Shown in pieces: positions 6,342 through 11,483 of a DNA stretch of 16,858 bases. Under the pieces are notes generated by a model. That model made no database searches. It was given only the letters and a program-made list of their open reading frames with translations, and was not told the origin of the DNA. The position numbers and the translations under genes are program-made. Source of the stretch: Candidatus Aminicenans sakinawicola JGI OTU-1 (GTDB lineage: Bacteria > Acidobacteriota > Aminicenantia > Aminicenantales > Aminicenantaceae); assembly GCA_000493965.1 (NCBI GenBank), contig AWNV01000040.1, positions 11,735 through 28,592 on the forward strand, in the 5' to 3' direction. Positions within the stretch are counted from its first letter, which is position 1. Each line of letters begins with the position of its first letter.

Positions 6342-7127
6342 CTATGCGCTTATCTCTGGCTTTAACAACTCTGCTAATTTATTTACCACATCAGCAGTAT
6401 CACCTTGAAGAATCTGACCGCCCTTACGCGGTACAGGAGTAAAAATCTTTACTACCTGAGTAGGAGAACCCTTTAAACCGACCTGCTCAGAATCAACTGC
6501 GATATCTTTCGTACCCAAAGATTTAATCTCTGCCTTCTTTGCCTTCATCATTCCTCTTAAGCTGGGAATACGCGGCTCATTTATTTCCTTAACCACGCTA
6601 ATTAATAGCGGCAGGGGCGCTTCGATTACTTCATAACCCTCCTCAGTCATTCTTTCAACGCGAGCCTTCTTGTCAGTAATTTCTTCTATCTTTTTCACAT
6701 AAGTAACCTGTGGGATATCCAGATGCACAGAAATTCCCGGTCCTACCTGGGCAGTATCCCCGTCCGAAGCTTGCTTGCCGCAAATTATCAGATTATAGTC
6801 TCCTATCTTTTTTATTGCAGAAGCTAAAGTAAAACTGGTTGCCCACGTGTCGCTGCCGGCAAAGGCGCGATCGCAAATGAGCACTGCCTCATCAGCTCCC
6901 ATGGATATGGCTTCTCGCAGAGCACTTTCTGCCTGGGGCGGCCCCATGGTTATTACTGTAACCTTGCCGCCGAACCGCTCTTTAAGACGTATAGCTTCTT
7001 CGATAGCATACATATCAAAGGGATTGATAATCGACTTTACTCCTTCGCGAATCAAGGTATTGGTTTCGGGATTAATCTTTACCTTTGTAGTCTCAGGCAC
7101 CTGTTTTATACAAACTATTATATTCAT
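6342..7127 (-). CDS. etfB: Electron transfer flavoprotein beta subunit
   Basis: A 261-residue protein, usual length for EtfB. It begins MNIIVCIKQVPETTKVKI and has NPFDMYAIEEAIRLKE at 35-50 and TMGPPQAESALREAISMGADEA at about 60-81. CGKQASDGDTAQVGP lies at 116-130. The DGDTAQVGP stretch, rather than the DDD-type sequence of mitochondrial-like ETFs, is the form seen in bifurcating ETFs, where this loop holds a second FAD instead of AMP. That suggests coupling of NADH oxidation to reduction of both an enoyl-CoA and ferredoxin. It lies between the acyl-CoA dehydrogenase (41 nt upstream) and etfA (4 nt downstream). No convincing Shine-Dalgarno precedes the ATG at 7127. Confidence 0.95.
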   Translation of the reverse strand: MNIIVCIKQVPETTKVKINPETNTLIREGVKSIINPFDMYAIEEAIRLKERFGGKVTVITMGPPQAESALREAISMGADEAVLICDRAFAGSDTWATSFTLASAIKKIGDYNLIICGKQASDGDTAQVGPGISVHLDIPQVTYVKKIEEITDKKARVERMTEEGYEVIEAPLPLLISVVKEINEPRIPSLRGMMKAKKAEIKSLGTKDIAVDSEQVGLKGSPTQVVKIFTPVPRKGGQILQGDTADVVNKLAELLKPEISA

Positions 7128-7167
7128 TAGATTTTAGCGTTTATTGTTTTTTCTAGCCGCTATACGC

Positions 7168-8346
7168 TTATTTGTTAGCCATTTCTTTAATCATTTGCAA
7201 AGCAATAATGTTCCTTTGAATCTGATTAGTCCCCTCGTAAATCTGCGTAATTTTGGCATCGCGCATATATTTCTCCGCAGGATAATCCTTCATGTAGCCA
7301 TAGCCACCAAAAATCTGCACGCAATCAGTTGTAACACGCATAGCAGTATCAGAAGCAAACAACTTTGTCATTGCCGATTCCTTAGCCACGTTTGTTATAC
7401 CCGAATCAATCATACGAGCCGTAGCATAAATAAGCGCGCGCGCAGCTTCTATCTGAGTGGCCATGTCTGCCAGCATCCATTGGATACCCTGAAAACTAGA
7501 AATAGGTCTGCCAAACTGATGCCTCTGTTTAGCGTATTGCAAGGTTATATCTAAAGCCCCTTGGGCAACACCTAGGGCTTGTGCAGCTACCCCTGGACGC
7601 GACATATCAAATGTTCTCATAGTGACAATAAATCCCATGCCTTCCTTACCTAATAAGTTCTCTTTGGGTATCTTACAGTCCGTAAATATCAGTTCCCTTG
7701 TTGCCGAAGCCCGGATTCCCATCTTATTTTCTTTCTTTCCGAAAGCAAAACCAGGTGTTCCTTTTTCTACGATAAAGGCCGAAACACCTCGAGGCCCCTT
7801 ATTTTTATCTGTCATGGCAATAATCGTATAGATTTCTGCCTCTCCGCCATTAGTAATAAAGTGCTTTGTGCCGTTTAAAATATAATAATCACCGTCTCTG
7901 GTAGCGCTAGTCTTTATTGCTGATACATCAGAGCCTGCCTCCGGCTCGGTTAAACCAAAAGCCGCCAACTTCTTGCCACTGGCCAGGTCAGGAAGATATT
8001 TTTTCTTCTGCTCTTCAGTGCCCTGAATAAGAATAGGAAAACTGCCCAATACAGAGGCTGCATAAGAAACCGCAATGCCGCCGCAGGCACGAGAAATCTC
8101 CTCAGTAGCAATACATACATCTAAAACCCCTCCTATCTTCTGGTTTGGCGCAAGGCTTAGTGTGCCGCCATACTCTTGCGGAATGAATATTGCGAATAAA
8201 TCTGCTTGTGCAATTGCCTTTATAACATCCCAGGAAAATTCATCCTTTTCATCGAGTTCTGCTGTAACCGGGCGAACTTTCTCCTCGGCAATCCTGTGAC
8301 ATAACTCCTTAATCATCATCTGTTCTTCAGTCAAAAAATAATCCAT
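7168..8346 (-). CDS. Acyl-CoA dehydrogenase (short-chain / enoyl-CoA reductase type)
   Basis: A 392-residue FAD enzyme of standard length. It shows the N-terminal helical domain, the middle domain with AAFGLTEPEAGSDVSAIKTSA (flavin and substrate binding), FITNGGEA, and the C-terminal domain with QRHQFGRPISSFQGIQW, QIFGGYGYMKDYPAEKYMRD and IYEGTNQIQR. Glu371 in YEGTNQ is at the position of the catalytic base in butyryl-CoA dehydrogenase. First gene of the acd-etfB-etfA operon with GAGGAGG 7 nt before its ATG. With the bifurcating-type Etf it may work as a butyryl-/enoyl-CoA reductase in fermentation or in beta-oxidation; substrate length cannot be read from the sequence. The order matches carC-carD-carE. 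Confidence 0.95.
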   Translation of the reverse strand: MDYFLTEEQMMIKELCHRIAEEKVRPVTAELDEKDEFSWDVIKAIAQADLFAIFIPQEYGGTLSLAPNQKIGGVLDVCIATEEISRACGGIAVSYAASVLGSFPILIQGTEEQKKKYLPDLASGKKLAAFGLTEPEAGSDVSAIKTSATRDGDYYILNGTKHFITNGGEAEIYTIIAMTDKNKGPRGVSAFIVEKGTPGFAFGKKENKMGIRASATRELIFTDCKIPKENLLGKEGMGFIVTMRTFDMSRPGVAAQALGVAQGALDITLQYAKQRHQFGRPISSFQGIQWMLADMATQIEAARALIYATARMIDSGITNVAKESAMTKLFASDTAMRVTTDCVQIFGGYGYMKDYPAEKYMRDAKITQIYEGTNQIQRNIIALQMIKEMANK

Positions 8347-8557
8347 TGCTTGCCTCCTCTTACTGCTGACTTATGAATCTGATGTACGTCTTTAATATTT
8401 GCTTTTCTAGTCATCAAAGTTTGTGGTTAAAACCGCGGATCTCGTAATAAAAAGATTGACTAAAATAATACAGTTTAACACATTTTAAAGCAATATTTTT
8501 ATTATTATATGTAGACTTAACTAAAATGCAAGCCTCCGTTAGAGAAATTTCCTTGTC

Positions 8558-8641
8558 TAGGGTTTGTGCTGCCTTAACCTCAAAGCTTATACCATCAACA
8601 GCCAAAACCTTACCTCGAACCTTTTTAAATATACCGCTCAA
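8558..8641 (-). pseudogene. ABC transporter ATPase-like N-terminal scrap
   Basis: A minus-strand frame (open over 8414-8662, only TTG as possible start) reads GIFKKVRGKVLAVDGISFEV then KAAQTL. This resembles the start of oligopeptide ABC ATPases (AVDGVSFEV-GETLGLVG), but the following Walker A region is absent and the frame runs into unrelated, AT-rich sequence. I read it as a decayed remnant. The match is short and could be fortuitous. Confidence 0.35.
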
Positions 8642-8670
8642 TAAGCAATCCTCAGGAAAGAGAAAATTTC

Positions 8671-9141
8671 ATGGATTTAGCCTGGGAACGGCCTTGGGAT
8701 ACAGGGCGTGCTTATGGCGCTCCGCTTGTTGAAGGCATGAGCAATGGTGCTATCCCGGCTGAACTTCTCGATGAGGCCGTTAAAAATGTTTTACGAGCCA
8801 AGTTCAAACTCGGCTTATTTGATGATGGATCAGAGGTTGTCGCATGGCAGGATTATGAGTTTTCCGGAGATAAGGGCAAAACGGATTAAAAGTGGTGGCT
8901 TATTCTGATTCCATTCGCGGTCGAGATCTGGGTTCTGATTATTTCAACCAGCTCGATCGTCTCACCAATCACTCTCAAACCTGGCGAGAAACGGACATTG
9001 ACCTTCACTCTTGATAAAGCTGCGTTTGCCTTTTATGACGAAAAAACAGACGAATGGATCGTTGAACCAGGAGATTTTACCATCATGGCCGGGAGTTCTT
9101 CGGCAGATATCCGAATTTCGAAGATACTTACACTGGAATAG
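8671..9141 (+). pseudogene. Glycoside hydrolase family 3 remnant (internally deleted, with in-frame stop)
   Basis: Two pieces lie in the same reading frame. The first (8671 to about 8830) reads WERPWDTGRAYGAPLVEGM, then IPAELLDEAVKNVLRAKF and KLGLFD, the end of the GH3 catalytic barrel. A TAA follows at 8887-8889. The second (about 8965-9141) reads PITLKPGEKRTLTFTLDKAA, FAFYDEKTDEWIVEPGDF and TIMAGSSSADIR, ending at a TAG at 9139-9141: this is the C-terminal fibronectin-III-like domain of GH3 enzymes. The several hundred residues normally between them, and the N-terminal barrel, are missing. GH3 enzymes cleave beta-glucosides and related sugars; this copy cannot be functional. The order and frame point to one former gene lost by deletions. 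Confidence 0.78.
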
Positions 9142-9455
9142 AAAAGGCAAATTAGATAATCCATGCAATTGGAAGATAAGATAAAGGATTTCCTACTATT
9201 GGGAACCTTTGTTGTTATGGTATTGCCTCTTATTAGTCAGCCTATAAAACGCGTTGACAACCAAGCTAAAAATGGGGAGTGCTGGATCCGTATTCCCAAA
9301 AATTGTTAGGATAGAACCCATAATGAACCAGTTTTTTAAAATAATTTCACTGTTGTCAATATTATCCCTAAAAATGTCGTATCATGTCCCATATTGCCCT
9401 AATTTGCCCGTTTCAAGTCCCTGTAAAATGCCAAGAATCTGAACGAGTACACTAC

Positions 9456-9472
9456 ATGTTTTATTAAAACAT
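9456..9472. promoter_or_regulatory. Perfect 17-bp palindrome
   Basis: ATGTTTTA, one T, then TAAAACAT: eight-base perfect arms. It could be a regulator binding site or a small AT hairpin. No gene starts nearby in either direction, so its role is open. Confidence 0.25.
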
Positions 9473-9630
9473 ATTAAAAAACATCTTGATACAAATGTTT
9501 TCATAAATCGTATCGACATTTATTGAGGATACTACTCCCCAATCAGCACTTAGGATTGCTAATCCAAATAATAAATCGCTAATCATCACCTCTCTATTTT
9601 ATTAGCTCGATTAACCTTGGCTGATAAAGG

Positions 9631-9718
9631 AAGTTCACCTATCGGTGAATTTTGACGAAGTTAAACGGAGCCTTATATCCGCTGACGATCCGTTAGGGCA
9701 AAGTTGCAAAGCAATTTT
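9631..9718. ncRNA. Cluster of three hairpins, possible structured RNA
   Basis: Hairpin 1 pairs TTCACC (9634-9639) with GGTGAA (9644-9649), followed by TTTT. Hairpin 2 pairs AACGGA (9664-9669) with TCCGTT (9689-9694). CGGA (9666-9669) can instead pair with TCCG at 9678-9681, so two exclusive folds exist. Hairpin 3 pairs AAAGTTGC (9700-9707) with GCAATTTT (9711-9718), including a G-U pair and an AAA loop. The order (fold choice, then terminator-like stem) is like a small RNA or an attenuator, but no known family is recognised and there is no gene directly downstream on the + strand. Confidence 0.25.
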
Positions 9719-9895
9719 GAGTGCCGAGGCCCGTAAGAATTTATTTATGATAGTCATTTGAACTTTTTTGAAATATTATACTGAAACGCCACCCTATTAT
9801 AGTAATCTTTGGTTTCTTCTCATAAATAATCTTAAAATTGTTTCTTTTCATATAATTGTTAGATGTTCTGCCTATCATGGCAATATACATCTAAT

Positions 9896-10354
9896 CTAAT
9901 TTGGTTTCACATACCAGTGTTTTTGCCCGTCAAGAAAGCTATCAATTCCGTTTTTCTTGATTCTTCGCAGGTTTTTGATGTGGGCAACACCATGATTTGC
10001 TTCTAACTCATTTAGTTTCTCACAGGTCTCAAATTCGTCGCAAAGCCAGCATCCTTCAATTTCCTTTTTCTGGCAGCACTTTCTGATTTTGCAGTATGGA
10101 TTGCCACCGCCGCCTCTACAGGCATGGTTACAACGGAGTTTCACCATACCGCCAAGAACACCATAGCATTGTTCGTAGTCCTTGAACATGCGGAAGAAAG
10201 ATAGTTCTGAAAGCGCCTCCGCTGTTTTGTCAAATCTTACGCTCCGTAACTCCTTTCTCAGATCTCTTGCCAAATCAGGGATCCTGCCAGTATGATAGGG
10301 GCATTCACCGCAATACAAACCGCAGTATGCAACCAGTTCTTTTTTGCATGTCAT
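9896..10354 (-). CDS. DUF3795 family Cys-rich protein
   Basis: A 152-residue protein with the family opening AYCGLYCGECPYHTGRI (C11, C15, C18). In the middle there is FKDYEQCYGVLGG, and further on a dense Cys set (RCNHACRGGGG, CKIRKCCQKKEIEGCWLCDEF, TCEKL), ending with KNLRRIKKNGIDSFLDGQKHW. DUF3795 proteins are small, presumably zinc- or Fe-S-binding, widespread in anaerobes, and of unknown function. The start is supported by CGGAGG about 9 nt upstream. It lies on the minus strand downstream of the RHH/MazF pair, separated by an attC-like palindrome; whether it is co-transcribed with them is unclear. Confidence 0.85.
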   Translation of the reverse strand: MTCKKELVAYCGLYCGECPYHTGRIPDLARDLRKELRSVRFDKTAEALSELSFFRMFKDYEQCYGVLGGMVKLRCNHACRGGGGNPYCKIRKCCQKKEIEGCWLCDEFETCEKLNELEANHGVAHIKNLRRIKKNGIDSFLDGQKHWYVKPN

Positions 10355-10379
10355 CTATTAAATCCTCCGTTTTTCATAC

Positions 10380-10453
10380 AAATAATGCTGGAGCTTAGGA
10401 GCGTGGGAAACGCGCAATCGTTTTCCATGTCACACTCCAGCGTGTTGTTAGGC
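10380..10453 (-). other. attC-like imperfect palindrome after the MazF stop codon
   Basis: Read on the minus strand, GCCTAAC (10453-10447) overlaps the TAG of the toxin gene and matches the integron core R'' pattern RYYYAAC. It is followed by AACACGCTGGAG; GCTGGAG pairs with CTCCAGC further on. Inside, GGAGTGTG pairs with CACGCTCC (7 of 8) with unpaired ACAT on one side, then GGAAA with TTTCC. Extrahelical bases and a core right at the stop of a toxin-antitoxin gene resemble a cassette attC. The opposite core (GTTRRRY) is missing; ATTATTT stands in its place. A plain hairpin is an alternative. Confidence 0.3.
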
Positions 10454-10815
10454 TATTTATTAAAATCAAAATACATTCCTAAATGTATAAGTAAAGAGCC
10501 CTCGATTTCTTTTAATTTTTCTACGGAAACTTTTCCTAGAGATTTTACCAATCGTTTTTTATCGATGGTTCTTATCTGGTTACATTTTGCTTTAGAATCT
10601 TTAGAGAGTCCTGATTCTTGAGAGGGTAAAAGTGTTTCGAAAGGGTAAACCTTTTCTGTGATAGAAGTGATAGGGATAACAGTTACAGTTTGTGCAGCTT
10701 GATTATTTATGTCATTGGAAATTATTAAAGCGGGACGAGTTTTATTGATTTCTGAGCCAATCTTTGGATCCAAGCATACAAGATAAATTTCTCCTCTTTC
10801 GGGAAATTTTCTCAT
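10453..10815 (-). CDS. MazF/PemK-family mRNA interferase toxin
   Basis: A 120-residue toxin with the family strand RGEIYLVCLDPKIGSEINKT, the core TRPALIISND, VTVIPITS in the middle and KCNQIRTIDKKRL, ending in a short helix. These are the active-site and RNA-contact regions of MazF-like endoribonucleases. The open frame extends further upstream, but starts before 10826 would overlap the antitoxin. ATG 10821 lies directly against AAGG, whereas ATG 10815 has AAGGATGG at usable spacing, so I prefer 10815; 10821 is a close alternative. The gene follows the antitoxin by about 10 nt. The stop codon overlaps an attC-like core. Confidence 0.88.
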   Translation of the reverse strand: MRKFPERGEIYLVCLDPKIGSEINKTRPALIISNDINNQAAQTVTVIPITSITEKVYPFETLLPSQESGLSKDSKAKCNQIRTIDKKRLVKSLGKVSVEKLKEIEGSLLIHLGMYFDFNK

Positions 10816-10825
10816 TTCCATCCTT

Positions 10826-11032
10826 CTATCCCTGTTTTTCCCAGTCAGCCTGCAACTTTGAATCTTCTTTAGATGTTGCATTATAGCCTTCTAACAGGAG
10901 ATGTTCTATTTGTGCCTGCTTTTCTCGTTCAATCTTTTCCTTCAATGCCTCAGCAATGAAATGGCTTTTATTAGGTTTATTTGCTATTTTTTTTGCTATT
11001 TCATCTGGCAATGTAATATTCAAGCGTGTCAT
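10826..11032 (-). CDS. Ribbon-helix-helix antitoxin paired with MazF
   Basis: A 68-residue protein. The start TRLNITLPDEIAKKI is a ribbon-helix-helix (CopG/MetJ-like) DNA-binding strand and helix; SHFIAEALKEKIEREK is the second helix. The charged tail (about 40-68) is where the toxin should bind. The frame also allows GTG at 11041, but AGGAGGTG at 11039-11046 sits about 7 nt before ATG 11032, so that start is chosen. Antitoxin-first order with the toxin about 10 nt later is standard for type II modules. It should also repress its own promoter. Confidence 0.82.
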   Translation of the reverse strand: MTRLNITLPDEIAKKIANKPNKSHFIAEALKEKIEREKQAQIEHLLLEGYNATSKEDSKLQADWEKQG

Positions 11033-11052
11033 ATGTATCACCTCCTGTATAA

Positions 11053-11081
11053 AGCATACAACATATTATGCATACTATCAA
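11053..11081 (-). promoter_or_regulatory. Candidate promoter/operator of the RHH/MazF operon
   Basis: On the minus strand TTGATA (11081-11076) and TATGCT (11058-11053) are 17 bp apart. The region carries a direct repeat GCATAC spaced by 10 bases (11055-11060 and 11070-11075 on the + strand) and a TATGCATA palindrome, fitting an RHH operator. Transcription would start almost at the ribosome site, giving a very short leader. Confidence 0.35.
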
Positions 11082-11476
11082 TACACAAAAATGAATTATA
11101 ATGAATCAAACCATTCAAATATTTCTTGAATTATCGCAATAAGCTTTGATAGTATCTGTTTAGACGGCAATATTTTCTGCAGAACACCGACGGTAAAAAG
11201 ATGATGGTCAGGACAAAACTGTTTATATTTAATACGTTATTCCCTGTTTCGCTTAATCCGGATACCGCAATAGGAAGCGATAAATGCCGTATTTATACAG
11301 GCAAAACGGCTGTATAATATATGTTGGGTCGATCGTCAACTACAAATTTCGAGGAGGCATGTCATGTCTTTTGAAGCAGACGTTTTCTCGGCCTTCGGCC
11401 TGCGAGGGCGCTGCTCAAAAGATCGATAGATTCCAAATCTATTATCGGAATTTTTCATATTTCGTGCAAGTCCGGA
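11082..11476. other. Intergenic stretch with hairpins, no supported gene
   Basis: A + frame is open over about 11152-11317 (ending at TAA 11315-11317, with NPDTAIGSDKCRIYTGKTAV near its end) and looks weakly protein-like, but it has no ribosome site and no family I recognise; it may be a remnant. A hairpin at 11293-11317 pairs TTATACAG with CTGTATAA. A + frame starting at ATG 11359, preceded by GAGGAGG, runs through the long inverted repeat and dispersed repeat copy B; I do not accept it as a gene. Confidence 0.4.
11366..11423. repeat. Long inverted repeat with nested hairpin
   Basis: TCTTTTGAAGCAG (11367-11379) pairs with CTGCTCAAAAGA (11411-11422), with one bulged base. Inside, CTCG pairs with CGAG around a GCC-TTC-GGC mini-stem. 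The whole forms a roughly 55-base rod directly beside dispersed repeat copy B. No T-run follows on either strand, so it is not a standard terminator. Confidence 0.55.
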
Positions 11477-11483
11477 CTATTTG
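11425..11483. repeat. Dispersed repeat copy B (59 bp)
   Basis: It aligns with 2045-2103 without gaps (51 of 59 identical). This copy overlaps the 3' end of the S9 peptidase gene and contains its stop codon (11477-11479). It is immediately preceded on the + strand by the long inverted repeat at 11366-11423, which copy A lacks. Confidence 0.75.

Larger units (their letters stand above)
9142..9895. other. Long stretch without a supported gene
   Basis: No frame here has both a ribosome site and recognisable protein sequence. The longest candidates are a 48-codon + frame at 9163-9309 and an overlapping minus frame at about 9186-9380; they contradict each other and neither has a ribosome site. The stretch contains a perfect 17-bp palindrome (9456-9472) and a hairpin cluster (9631-9718), listed separately. 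It lies between GH3 debris and the DUF3795 gene and is probably decayed sequence. Confidence 0.5.

Noticed and set aside
9163..9309. 48-codon + frame with a hydrophobic segment, and an overlapping minus frame
   Set aside because: No ribosome site for either, and the two readings exclude each other; no recognisable family.
9858..9864. GTTAGAT, matching the integron core pattern GTTRRRY, downstream of the DUF3795 gene
   Set aside because: The 7-base pattern is very common by chance and no accompanying imperfect palindrome is visible.
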